The notes under the pieces are model-generated. The model saw only the letters and a list, made by a program, of their open reading frames with translations, was not told where the DNA came from and ran no database searches. A DNA stretch of 33,303 bases, taken from NCBI GenBank assembly GCA_009922705.1, contig RFUY01000005.1:1-33303 (forward strand). The letters are read 5' to 3'. The translations under genes were made by a program, and so were the position numbers. Shown piece after piece: positions 23,011 through 32,205 of this stretch. The number at the start of each line of letters is the position of its first letter. Positions within the stretch are counted from its first letter, which is position 1. The DNA comes from Gammaproteobacteria bacterium. GTDB taxonomy: Bacteria > Pseudomonadota > Gammaproteobacteria > Pseudomonadales > Litorivicinaceae.

Positions 23011-24594
23011 TCAGTCGGTGTTCCGCATCCATTCGACCCAGGCCTGGGTGCTCGATGAAAACGCGGATGCATTGCTGTGATTTGGATCCTGAAATGTTGG
23101 CAGGAGTGCGTGACACAATCGCTTTCCAAGTTCCACGCCAAACTGATCGAAGCTATTAATGCCCCAGATCGCACCTTGGGTCATAGTCTTGTGCTCGTAG
23201 AGTGCGATGAGGGCCCCAAGGTTCTGGGGGTCGAGTCGCTCAATGCCGATCAGTGTGCTGGGTCGATTCCCCGGCATGTTCCGGTGGGGGTCCGGATGCG
23301 CTTCGCCAAAAGCCAGTGCCTCCGCTTGTGCTAAGCCATTGGCGATCAATAGCAGTTGTCCCTCTTGATCCTCTTCCACGGTCTCCCGGGCGAGCAAAAA
23401 ATCGACAGGGATAATGTCGGTGCCCTGATGCAGCCATTGATGAAAGGCATGTTGACCATTTGTCCCACTCTCTCCCCAAATCACTGGGGCTGTGTGCCAG
23501 GAGAGTTCATGACCGTGATGGTCAATTCGCTTTCCATTTGATTCCATCTCGAGTTGCTGCAAATACGCTGGAAACCGAGCGAGTCGCTGGCTGTATGGCA
23601 GCACCGCGTGCGATCGGAGATCAAACCCATTGCGGTACCAGATCCCTAACAGTGCGAGTACGACGGGGAGATTTGATTCCAGCGGAGTGTCTAAAAAGTG
23701 CTGATCCATCGCTCGTGCACCGGCAAGGAGCGCGGAAAACTGTTCAGAGCCAATCTGGCAACGTAACGCCATCCCGATGGCGGACCACAGCGAAAAACGA
23801 CCTCCGACCCAGTCCCAGAATGGGAACATTCGCTCTTCTTGAATGCCAAATGCGCGCACAGCGCTGAGATTTGTTGAGACAGCAATCATGTGGTCTGCAA
23901 CGGCCGCTGGCCCAAGTCCTCGACTGATCCAGTCCTTTGCGTGACGCGCGTTTGTCATGGTTTCTTGCGTGGTAAAGGTCTTGGACGCAACGATCACGAG
24001 GGTTTTGTGTGGGTCGAGGGTGGACGCTACCGACCCCCAATGTGCAGGGTCGACATTGGAAACAAAGTGCGTTTTTGGTCCATTTCCCCGAAAGGGTTCA
24101 AGGGCTTGGCAGGCCATTAAGGGTCCTAAGTCAGACCCGCCGATTCCGAGATTGATGACGTCTGTGAAGCGTTGTCCGGAGTGTCCCCGGATCTCTCCCT
24201 GACGGATTCCGTCAGCAAAGCGATCGCAACGCGCCCGCTCGTGAAGCACGTCGGGCATCACCCCCTTTCCATCGAGGGAGAACGGATCATCGGCTTGACC
24301 GCGGAGTGCGAGATGTAAGACCGCACGGTTTTCTGTGTAATTGAGCCGAGCCCCCTTGAGCAGTTCGCGTTGGATTTCCCGAAACCCCATGTGGTCGACC
24401 TGTTGGCACAACCATGTCCAGGTTGGTTGATCTAACCAATGTTTGGAGAAATCGAGGCAGATCCCTGCGCCTTTGACTCGGAATGTACTGGCACGATTCG
24501 GGTCGGCTTGAAAGAGCGTCCGAAGGTCAGCGGTCCAGTGGGAGGCGCGCGCTTTTAGCTCTTCAAAAAACGCAGTGCGCGCAGTGTGCTCCAT
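23011..24594 (-). CDS. pgi: Glucose-6-phosphate isomerase
   Basis: 527 aa; NLGIGGSDLGPLMACQALEPF, ASKTFTTQETMTNA, NSFDQFGVELGKRLCHALLP. Confidence 0.98.
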   Translation of the reverse strand: MEHTARTAFFEELKARASHWTADLRTLFQADPNRASTFRVKGAGICLDFSKHWLDQPTWTWLCQQVDHMGFREIQRELLKGARLNYTENRAVLHLALRGQADDPFSLDGKGVMPDVLHERARCDRFADGIRQGEIRGHSGQRFTDVINLGIGGSDLGPLMACQALEPFRGNGPKTHFVSNVDPAHWGSVASTLDPHKTLVIVASKTFTTQETMTNARHAKDWISRGLGPAAVADHMIAVSTNLSAVRAFGIQEERMFPFWDWVGGRFSLWSAIGMALRCQIGSEQFSALLAGARAMDQHFLDTPLESNLPVVLALLGIWYRNGFDLRSHAVLPYSQRLARFPAYLQQLEMESNGKRIDHHGHELSWHTAPVIWGESGTNGQHAFHQWLHQGTDIIPVDFLLARETVEEDQEGQLLLIANGLAQAEALAFGEAHPDPHRNMPGNRPSTLIGIERLDPQNLGALIALYEHKTMTQGAIWGINSFDQFGVELGKRLCHALLPTFQDPNHSNASAFSSSTQAWVEWMRNTD

Positions 24595-24626
24595 GACCGG
24601 GTCCTCGTTTCAGAGAGCATAGTGTC

Positions 24627-24640
24627 CACTGTGCACAGTG
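24627..24640. promoter_or_regulatory. Perfect 14-bp palindrome CACTGTGCACAGTG upstream of pgi (candidate operator)
   Basis: Read directly; in the 75-bp gap between pgi and the aldehyde dehydrogenase gene. Confidence 0.45.
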
Positions 24641-24669
24641 ATTTGAACACCCTCCTTTCAGCGCGTCGG

Positions 24670-26118
24670 CTAGCCCGTCGGTAACTGTCCGAACTCCTGA
24701 TAGATGTGCTTGGTTTCCAAGAAATCTGCAAGGCCTTCAACCCCGTGGAGTCGACCAAGTCCAGATTCTCGATAGCCGCCGGTCTCTGCTTCTGCCATTA
24801 ATCGGTTGTGGCAATTGATCCAAACTGTTCCGGCTTTGATCGCTCGCGCCATGCGTTGGCCACGCTCCCCGGATTGCGAATAGACACTTGCTGACAATCC
24901 ATAGCGCGTGACGTTGGCCAGAACAGCCGCATCGGCGTCGGTGTCAAATCGCTCGACAATGCCGATCGGTGCAAATAACTCTGTTTGCACCAAGGTGCTG
25001 TGCGGATTCTCAATGGCCACAAGCGCTGGGGCGGCAAAATTCGCCAATGGACCAATGGAGGGTCTGCCTCCTGCGAGAAGGATCTCGCCTTCTGCGTTCG
25101 CTTGTGCAAGCAATCGCTCGTAACGTTCAGCACTGGCCACATCAATGAGTGGCCCTAAATCTGCGGTGTGATCGTCCGGAGTACCGAGTTTCATTTGGGC
25201 AAGACGGTCACGGAGCACTGGCACAAATCGATCCCAAATCGCGTCTGCGACGAGGACACGGCCGATGGCGGTACACATTTGCCCAGACAGGGGCACGATC
25301 CCCAGCGCGATTTCATGCGCGGCACGATCGAGATCGGCATCTTCAAGAACCACCGCGGGTGATTTACCGCCAAGTTCTAATGACAGACGTTTTAAGGAAG
25401 AGGCCGCAGAGGCCATGATAGCTTTACCCGTGGTGGTGGATCCGGTGAAGCTAATGACATCGACTTCTGGGTGCTGGCAGAGCATCTGAGAGCAGGCCAG
25501 ATCTCCGTGAACAATGTGGACGACTCCGGTTGGGAGCGATGGGCATCGCGCCAAACACTCTGCAAAGAGCTGCGTGGTAGAGACTGTCTGCATCGCACCT
25601 TTGACGACACTCGTACAGCCTGCGGCCATTGCCGGAGCAAGTGAGCGCACAAGCAGGGTCCCTGGCGCATTCCACGGGACAATGATGCTGGCAACACCAA
25701 TGGCCTCTTGGGTGAACAGCGAGAGTTTGCCAGCGTCTGTTTCCAGGACGCGCCCTTGGATGGAGCGTGCGAGTCCTGCGTAGTAACGACACTCGCTAAT
25801 ACAGGCCATGACTTCACCGCGGGCGTGATGGATCAGCTTGCCGCTTTCGATGGAAATGCGAGTGGCGAGCTCGTCCTGCACGGCTGCAAGTTGATCGGCC
25901 AATTCGAGTAACACTTGCGCGCGGAGTCTCGGTTGATGTGCCCATTGACTGCGTTCGAAGACGCGCCGCGCGTGTTCGATGGCTTCGGCTGCACGCATGC
26001 CATCATCCATGGCAAATTCTTGGAACGGTTCGCCGGTGAGACAGCGTCGTGTGTGTGCATGTTGAGACGAGTCAACCCACTGTCCCTGAATCCAATGCTG
26101 CATGATGGCGCCTGACAT
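24670..26118 (-). CDS. Aldehyde dehydrogenase family protein, NAD(P)+-dependent
   Basis: About 482 aa from ATG 26118 (GGAGA SD upstream); LELGGKSPAVVLEDADLD with catalytic Glu, LSGQMCTAIGRVLV with catalytic Cys, PWNAPGTLLVRSLAPAMAAG. Confidence 0.93.
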   Translation of the reverse strand: MSGAIMQHWIQGQWVDSSQHAHTRRCLTGEPFQEFAMDDGMRAAEAIEHARRVFERSQWAHQPRLRAQVLLELADQLAAVQDELATRISIESGKLIHHARGEVMACISECRYYAGLARSIQGRVLETDAGKLSLFTQEAIGVASIIVPWNAPGTLLVRSLAPAMAAGCTSVVKGAMQTVSTTQLFAECLARCPSLPTGVVHIVHGDLACSQMLCQHPEVDVISFTGSTTTGKAIMASAASSLKRLSLELGGKSPAVVLEDADLDRAAHEIALGIVPLSGQMCTAIGRVLVADAIWDRFVPVLRDRLAQMKLGTPDDHTADLGPLIDVASAERYERLLAQANAEGEILLAGGRPSIGPLANFAAPALVAIENPHSTLVQTELFAPIGIVERFDTDADAAVLANVTRYGLSASVYSQSGERGQRMARAIKAGTVWINCHNRLMAEAETGGYRESGLGRLHGVEGLADFLETKHIYQEFGQLPTG

Positions 26119-26156
26119 GGTGTCTCCTTTGCCCACTCAGGGCTTCATTGCATGTG

Positions 26157-26170
26157 GTCGAGATCTCGAC
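26157..26170. promoter_or_regulatory. Perfect 14-bp palindrome GTCGAGATCTCGAC in the ALDH/monooxygenase divergent promoter region
   Basis: Read directly; 107-bp intergenic region between divergent starts 26118(-) and 26226(+). Confidence 0.45.
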
Positions 26171-26225
26171 TAACGTCGCATCCAAACTGAAATTCTTCGT
26201 CCATCTTCGCAATTTGTAAACGGTC

Positions 26226-27842
26226 ATGACAGTAGAGCAATTTTCAACACAGGTAGTAATCGTCGGTGGTGGTCCGGTCGGGATGGGCCTTGCCATTGAC
26301 TTGGGACAGCGTGGCGTGCGGTGTCAAGTCATTGAGCGCTACCCCACGCCTCAGCGCGTGCCAAAGGGACAAAATTTGACCCAGCGGACGGGCGAGCATT
26401 TTTTGGCATGGGGCGTGCGCGACGCGATTGCTGAGGCACGGTTTATTCCCCCAGAGGTCAGCACCGGCGGGCTGACGACCTATGGGACCTTGCTGTCCGA
26501 GTACCACTATGGGTGGCTGTCCCGCGAGAAGGTTCGGGCGTTTTATTACACGGACAACGATCGGCTGCCTCAGTATCAAACGGAGGCTGTTTTGCGCACT
26601 CGGGTCGCTGAGCTAGACAGCGTGACCTGCCATTATGGCTATCGTGTGACAGCGGTTGAGTCGCGTCAGGGGCAGGCGGTTGTGACTGCAATCACCGATG
26701 ATGGGCATCAGATTACCGTGACTGCTGACTATGCGGTGGGTTGTGACGGGAGTCGCTCCATCGTCCGTGAGGCGGCTCAAATCAGTCAGATCCGGGATGA
26801 TCATGATAAAAAAATGGTCTTGCTGGTGTTTCGTTCCAAGCAATTAGTGGAACTACTGAAGCGTTATCCAGACAAATCATATTTCAATGTGCTGAACCCG
26901 GCGCTCGGTGGGTATTGGCAGTTTTTCGGCAAAGTGGATTTGGGTGAACAGTTTTTCTTTCATGCCCCTGTGCCGGCCGAGACCACTGAAGACAACTATG
27001 ATTTCCATGCCATGCTTGAATCCATTGTAGGCGCAGAGATTGATGTTGCCTTTGATTATGTGGGGTTTTGGGATCTTCGCATTGCAACGGCGCGACGCTA
27101 TCAGGCGGGCTGTCTTTTGATCGCGGGAGACGCCGCGCACAGCCATCCACCCTATGGTGGATTCGGCATCAATACAGGCTTCGAAGATGCCCGTAATCTG
27201 GGTTGGAAGCTTCAGGCGGTGTTGGCTGGACACGCTCCGGATTCGCTCTTGGAGACCTATTCGTTAGAGCGACAGCCGGTCTTTAAATCCACCGCAGATG
27301 ACTTCATTGGCAAGATGATCGAAGACGATAAAGCCTTTGTCACGACGTTCGACCCCGAGGCTGATCGCACTGCGTTTGAAGAGGCGTGGGCGGTACGCAG
27401 CGCAGGGGGCGACAAAGAAGTGTTTAATTTTGAGCCAAACTATGAAGGCTCACCGATTGTTCAAGGGTCTGCCGGTGGTCCTTGCTCTGCACGCGGGACA
27501 CATGCATTCGAAGCGCGACCAGGACATCACCTTGCCCCAGCCGACTGGACTTCGGATCAATCGATGACTGAAGCCTTGGGGCACGGCTTTTGTTTCATTG
27601 CCCTTGATGCATCTGATCAGGAGCGAGCAGTCATTCGCGATTGGCTCGATCAGGCTGGGTATTCGGCGAAAGTGATGCATGACACCTATGCGGGGACACG
27701 TGCACGCTGGGCACATCGTTTTATTTTGGTTCGGCCGGATCATTTTGTGGCGTGGGTGGGGGATGAGATGCCAGAGTCGTTTATGGCGATCTGGCGCAGC
27801 TCACTGGGTCACGGAATCACGCAACAACGGTCTGCGGCCTAA
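26226..27842 (+). CDS. FAD-dependent monooxygenase, FAD_binding_3 / aromatic hydroxylase type
   Basis: 538 aa; VVIVGGGPVGMGLAIDLGQRGVRCQVIER (GxGxxG), VGCDGSRSIVREAA (DG motif), GCLLIAGDAAHSHPPYGGFGINTGFEDARNLGWKL (GD motif). Confidence 0.9.
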   Translation: MTVEQFSTQVVIVGGGPVGMGLAIDLGQRGVRCQVIERYPTPQRVPKGQNLTQRTGEHFLAWGVRDAIAEARFIPPEVSTGGLTTYGTLLSEYHYGWLSREKVRAFYYTDNDRLPQYQTEAVLRTRVAELDSVTCHYGYRVTAVESRQGQAVVTAITDDGHQITVTADYAVGCDGSRSIVREAAQISQIRDDHDKKMVLLVFRSKQLVELLKRYPDKSYFNVLNPALGGYWQFFGKVDLGEQFFFHAPVPAETTEDNYDFHAMLESIVGAEIDVAFDYVGFWDLRIATARRYQAGCLLIAGDAAHSHPPYGGFGINTGFEDARNLGWKLQAVLAGHAPDSLLETYSLERQPVFKSTADDFIGKMIEDDKAFVTTFDPEADRTAFEEAWAVRSAGGDKEVFNFEPNYEGSPIVQGSAGGPCSARGTHAFEARPGHHLAPADWTSDQSMTEALGHGFCFIALDASDQERAVIRDWLDQAGYSAKVMHDTYAGTRARWAHRFILVRPDHFVAWVGDEMPESFMAIWRSSLGHGITQQRSAA

Positions 27843-28636
27843 CTGGGTGGGCCGGTATAGGTCCATCGATAGTGTGGAGGCGTCGGTCCTTTATTGCGCC
27901 CGCCTTGCTGCATTTGTTCCCAGGCGTGCGCGAGGATGCCGACGCTGCGAGAGAGGCAAAACAGACCCCGCGAAAGGGCTGGGCTAACCCCCAAGGCGCC
28001 ATAGAGCGCCGCGGTCGCCCCATCAATGTTCATGGCAATCCCGACGGTTCGGCCATTGCTGAGCTCGGCTTGGATCGCTTCGGCAATGTCCGCATACACA
28101 GCATTGATTTGCGGGTCTTCCGCATGCGCACGGAGGATCGCCATCAGAGGCTTCGCGCGCGGGTCTTCTGGTTTATGGAAACGGTGGCCAAACCCAGGAA
28201 TGTAGGGACCGAAGTTAGCGCGATAGTCGGCCAAGACGGCTCGCGTTGCCTCCACTAATCCGATATCGGTACTGTGCTCAGCGATCGACTGGTACAGCGC
28301 GAGCGCTTGCTGGCCGGCTCCGCCATGCACATCTCCGAGCAAATTGACCCCGGTTGCCATTGCATTATTAAGTCCCACGCCACAGGTGATGCTCATCCGT
28401 GCTGCGGCTATGGACGGCGCTTGTGGGCCATGATCGACTGCGGCAACGAGAGCGGCCTCGAGTACGGCACGTTGCGATTGATTTGGCATGGTTCCACAGA
28501 CCATCAGCCAAATCATGTCGACAAAGCCGACGTGGCCAATGAGCGATTCAATCGGATGCCCCCTGAGTGCAATGTGACCGGGTTGCATGTCGATAATGGC
28601 GGTTGACCACCATTGGGCCACGTCGTCTGTGGTCAT
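27839..28636 (-). CDS. Short citrate-synthase-fold protein, citryl-CoA lyase-like
   Basis: 265 aa; citrate synthase motifs GDVHGGAGQQAL, GFGHRFHKPEDPRAKPL, MNIDGATAALYGALGVSPALSRGLFCLSRSVGILAHAWEQ; about 60% of usual citrate synthase length. Confidence 0.8.
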   Translation of the reverse strand: MTTDDVAQWWSTAIIDMQPGHIALRGHPIESLIGHVGFVDMIWLMVCGTMPNQSQRAVLEAALVAAVDHGPQAPSIAAARMSITCGVGLNNAMATGVNLLGDVHGGAGQQALALYQSIAEHSTDIGLVEATRAVLADYRANFGPYIPGFGHRFHKPEDPRAKPLMAILRAHAEDPQINAVYADIAEAIQAELSNGRTVGIAMNIDGATAALYGALGVSPALSRGLFCLSRSVGILAHAWEQMQQGGRNKGPTPPHYRWTYTGPPS

Positions 28637-29811
28637 AAAGCACCTTTTTCGTAGAGAGCATGAATGTCTGCATCCTCATATCCGAGGGACTGAAGAATCG
28701 AGTGTGTGTGTGCGCCAAGTGTGTCGGGGGGCTGAACCGCATGTGGTCGCGTGTTGTTGATCAGAAATCCTGCCGTCATGAGAGGCATCTCCGTGAGCTC
28801 AGCCACCTTAGTAAAGCGTTGGAGAAACTGTCGTTGACTCAGTTGCTCTAATTCCAAGGCGTCTTCCACGGATAACACCACGGCCGCCGGCACACCGGCG
28901 TGTGAGAGCTGTTCAGCCCAGTGCGTTGCGGTCTGAGACTGCAAGATGTGCTCAAGCGCGGTGTTGAGCTCTGTGCGATGCTGTTTTCTCAACTCTCGAG
29001 TCATAAATCGCGGTTCTTGCAGTAACTGTGGAGCCTGAAGGACCTCACACAGACGCTCCCATTGGGCATCCTGATTGGCCGCGATGTTGAGTGCGCCTTC
29101 GCCTGTTTGAAAGGTTCCTGAGGGAGCAGATGTGGGATTTTCGTTCCCATGAGCATGTGGAGGGGTCCCCGCAATGAGCCAGTTACTGACGACCCAGCCC
29201 ATGGTGGTCAGCAGACTTTCCAGCATCGAGACGTCAATGAATTGAGCGTCTTTTTTGTGTAAAGCCGCGCTGATCGCCATGGCTGCGGTGAGCCCGCCAA
29301 TGGTGTCGGCGACAGGATAGCCAACCCGATAACCCTGTTCTGGAGTTCCGGTGATCTGCATCACTCCTGAGAGTCCTTGGACGATTTGGTCGTATGCCGG
29401 TTGGGCGCTGAGGGGACCGTTTTGGCCAAATCCCGAGATTGCGCAATACACAAGTCTGGGGTTGATCGTTTTTAGGGTGTCAAAATCCAGCCCCAGGCGC
29501 GCCATCACGCCGGGCCGAAAATTCTCCACAATCGCATCTGCGGTTTCGACCAACTGTTTAAAAATTCGTACGCCGTCTGGATGCTTGAGATTGAGGGTGA
29601 TGGATTCCTTGCCTGCGTTTTGCGCGAGAAAAGACACCCCCATGGCCTTTTGATTGAGTGTTGGATCTGAGCCAAGGCGTCTTGCCAGATCCCCGTCGGG
29701 GCTTTCCACTTTGATGATCCGGGCACCAAGCAGTCCAAGCTGAAAGCAACAGAAAGGCCCGGCCAAGACATTGGTCAGGTCGAGAACAGTCAATCCCTGT
29801 AATGGCCGCAT
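28633..29811 (-). CDS. CaiB/BaiF family (family III) CoA-transferase (ATG 29811 preferred; ORF track starts at 29874)
   Basis: MRPLQGLTVLDLTNVLAGPFCCFQLGLLGARIIKVESPDGDLARRLG, NLKHPDGVRIFKQLVETADAIVENFRPGVMARLGLDFDTLKTINPRLVYCAISGFGQNGP; 4-nt ATGA overlap with the downstream lyase gene. Confidence 0.93.
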   Translation of the reverse strand: MRPLQGLTVLDLTNVLAGPFCCFQLGLLGARIIKVESPDGDLARRLGSDPTLNQKAMGVSFLAQNAGKESITLNLKHPDGVRIFKQLVETADAIVENFRPGVMARLGLDFDTLKTINPRLVYCAISGFGQNGPLSAQPAYDQIVQGLSGVMQITGTPEQGYRVGYPVADTIGGLTAAMAISAALHKKDAQFIDVSMLESLLTTMGWVVSNWLIAGTPPHAHGNENPTSAPSGTFQTGEGALNIAANQDAQWERLCEVLQAPQLLQEPRFMTRELRKQHRTELNTALEHILQSQTATHWAEQLSHAGVPAAVVLSVEDALELEQLSQRQFLQRFTKVAELTEMPLMTAGFLINNTRPHAVQPPDTLGAHTHSILQSLGYEDADIHALYEKGAL

Positions 29812-29842
29812 TAGTCTCCCGTGCACCTTTTGAGTAAGACCC

Positions 29843-30859
29843 TCATTGTGCGCTTCCGGATCGGCTCGTGGCACTATTCCACTGTCGAAGAAATCGCGCC
29901 TTCTGGTACGCGTCGAGTTGTAGGATCAGCGCGGGGCTCATACGAATGGGTTTTAGTGGACTGTTAGATTGTTGTTGCAACCGATTTAATTGCATGTGCG
30001 CGGGCAACAAGGACTGTGCGCGAGGGCTTCTCAGATACTCAATAAAACGCGCACCTCGGTCGGGATTGTCTGCGGTGGTTGGCACAAAGGCAGTCCTTGG
30101 AACCAGCAGTTGGTAGTCAGAAAAGGCGAGCACGTGTAGGTCTGGATTCGTTGCCAGTTCAGTCGTCGCGTAAGACTCAAGAATGTTGTAGGCGAGATCC
30201 ACCTTGCCGCTGGACACCAGTTGGATCATATCGACCGAACAACAGCTCTCGATCAAACGGGGGGTGCTAAACCACTCGAGCAAGGACCAGAAGACGTCGA
30301 TCTGCTCGGCATCTTGAGCGGCGAGTAAATAGCCCACGCCACTGCGTGTCGGATCATAGAGCACGACGCCTCGCTGCAGCGAGAGGCGTCCCTGACGCAG
30401 TTGATCCAGGAGCTCAAAGCGATCTTTGATCGTCCCTAACGCGGGATTTGTCGCCTTGTTGTAGAGCGTCACAATCGGTTCGAGTGAGATTTGAAACAGT
30501 CGATCGCGCCATTGTGTTCCAGACGGATCGGAAATCCGAACCGTGCGGGCTGCGCCATCATTGACGGCCTTCATTTGCAGATCAAGCGCTGAGGAGAGAA
30601 TGGCATCAATGCCCCGAATCGCATCTGTGCCGAGGGCGCTTGCGATCTCCGCAGAGCTGGCCATGAGGTAATTGATCTGAGCATTGGGATAGACCTGGAT
30701 GAAGTCCACAAGTTGCGGCTGGATGGCTTCAAATTCGTTGGTTCCAAGGACTGTGACCACCTCAGACCCGGAGCCCACTTCAAACCGACCTTCTAAGGTT
30801 AACGCCGTCAAAGGCCCCGAGAGCAAAGCCAACATTACACCGGTAATGACAGCACGCAT
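29843..30859 (-). CDS. Periplasmic extracellular solute-binding protein (ABC-type SBP fold), orphan
   Basis: 338 aa with N-terminal signal peptide MRAVITGVMLALLSGPLTALT; SBP-like ISLEPIVTLYNKATNP, RSGVGYLLAAQDAEQ; strong SD AAGGAGGT 6-7 nt upstream of ATG 30859. Confidence 0.82.
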   Translation of the reverse strand: MRAVITGVMLALLSGPLTALTLEGRFEVGSGSEVVTVLGTNEFEAIQPQLVDFIQVYPNAQINYLMASSAEIASALGTDAIRGIDAILSSALDLQMKAVNDGAARTVRISDPSGTQWRDRLFQISLEPIVTLYNKATNPALGTIKDRFELLDQLRQGRLSLQRGVVLYDPTRSGVGYLLAAQDAEQIDVFWSLLEWFSTPRLIESCCSVDMIQLVSSGKVDLAYNILESYATTELATNPDLHVLAFSDYQLLVPRTAFVPTTADNPDRGARFIEYLRSPRAQSLLPAHMQLNRLQQQSNSPLKPIRMSPALILQLDAYQKARFLRQWNSATSRSGSAQ

Positions 30860-32205
30860 TCGCCACCTCCTTGGGGTCGATTGAGTAATTTAAGCCACCC
30901 GCGGTGTTGGACGGCCACGCGCTCCGCAATGGCGAGGCCGAGTCCGCCACCCTCATGACCATCTCGCGTCGTCACAAAGGCCTTTTTTAGGCGCTCTGGG
31001 TCCGGTCCAAACCCGGGCCCGTCGTCGCAGATGTGAATATCGAGTTGGGTGGGTGATTGATGAATTGAGATCTCGATATCACCCAGTGGCGGCGAAAATT
31101 GAATGGCATTCTCGATCAGGCAGACCAGCGCTTCGCGCAAGGCAATGGCATCGCACGCAATGAGACTCGGTGCCTCCGGTTCGACGAAGTTGAAACCCAC
31201 GCCTTTCTGCTCCGCGTGCGTATCGAGCGTCCGCAAAATACTCCGAATCAAGGCGGGCAACGCGGTCGGCTGCTGAATGTGTTCGCTTGATCGATAGGTC
31301 AGGCTGGCCTGCGTCAGCAGTTGATGGATCAATTTGCTGGTATAGCGGGCACGGACACTCAGTGTGTGGGCGCGATCACGCTGTGGGCCTGACAGCTCTT
31401 TCGCAAGCAGCTCAGACTCCATACTGAGCGCGGCGATGGGCGTTTTGATTTGATGGGTTGCTTCGGCAATGAAACTTCGCGACTGTTCGAGCAGTCGCTT
31501 GTGTTGCTCTAAGGTCTGGTTGAGTGTCGTGATCAGGCTGTTGATTTCCGACGGTGCATTGGCTGTGACCGGCGTGAAGTCTTCAACCGTTCGTGAGTCC
31601 AAATTTTTCTGAATCCGTGCCAGCGGCTTTAGCGTGGCTTGGACACCGGTGAAGCCCAAGATTGCGAGGACAGCAAAGGCAATGATGGTGCCCGATGCCG
31701 CTAAGATGGCGATATTTCCGATGGTCGTTTGGTAGGAGTCTCGCGTCTGTCCTAACAGCACGAACACGGTTTCTGATTGCGTTGGATTTAAGGGCTTACT
31801 CAACTGAATAAACCGGACAGGGTCACCGAGATACAGGTCTGTCGTTGCGACGCGTGACTGATTGTTTTCGGTGTCTGGGATGGGAAGATCGGAATAGCCC
31901 GCAATGACGTCGTTGTTCACGCGGACTTGATAATAAGTCTGCTCAGGGGCCGCGTAGCCTAGAACATCAAAGGCGCTGTAGGGGAGGTCGAACTCGACCG
32001 CCTGATTGCGCTGAATCACGCTGTCTAGAATCACTTGGGCGATGGATTGAAGCAGGTTGTCCTGAGATTTTTGCACGACAGATTGGGCAATGGCACTCGC
32101 TGCAAGGTAGGTTCCGATCGAGAGAAGGACCAAAATGAACAACCATTGGCGGAATAATCGCCGCTTGAGACTCCAGGGGGTGTCAGGATTAGGGCTTATA
32201 GGCAT
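30835..32205 (-). CDS. Sensor histidine kinase, TctE/OmpR-partner type (ATG 32205 preferred; ORF track starts at 32247)
   Basis: N-terminal TM, periplasmic domain, second TM AILAASGTIIAFAVLAILGF, H-box ATHQIKTPIAALSMESELLA, N-box ALVCLIENAIQFSPP, G-boxes DDGPGFGP and GGGLGLAI. Confidence 0.93.
   Translation of the reverse strand: MPISPNPDTPWSLKRRLFRQWLFILVLLSIGTYLAASAIAQSVVQKSQDNLLQSIAQVILDSVIQRNQAVEFDLPYSAFDVLGYAAPEQTYYQVRVNNDVIAGYSDLPIPDTENNQSRVATTDLYLGDPVRFIQLSKPLNPTQSETVFVLLGQTRDSYQTTIGNIAILAASGTIIAFAVLAILGFTGVQATLKPLARIQKNLDSRTVEDFTPVTANAPSEINSLITTLNQTLEQHKRLLEQSRSFIAEATHQIKTPIAALSMESELLAKELSGPQRDRAHTLSVRARYTSKLIHQLLTQASLTYRSSEHIQQPTALPALIRSILRTLDTHAEQKGVGFNFVEPEAPSLIACDAIALREALVCLIENAIQFSPPLGDIEISIHQSPTQLDIHICDDGPGFGPDPERLKKAFVTTRDGHEGGGLGLAIAERVAVQHRGWLKLLNRPQGGGECVLSLPV

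Noticed and set aside
23460-23867. 135-aa plus-strand ORF opposite pgi
   Set aside because: Antisense to clear pgi coding sequence; no family resemblance.
27872-28258. 128-aa plus-strand ORF opposite the citryl-CoA-lyase-like gene
   Set aside because: Arg-rich antisense shadow ORF; the minus-strand frame has citrate synthase motifs.
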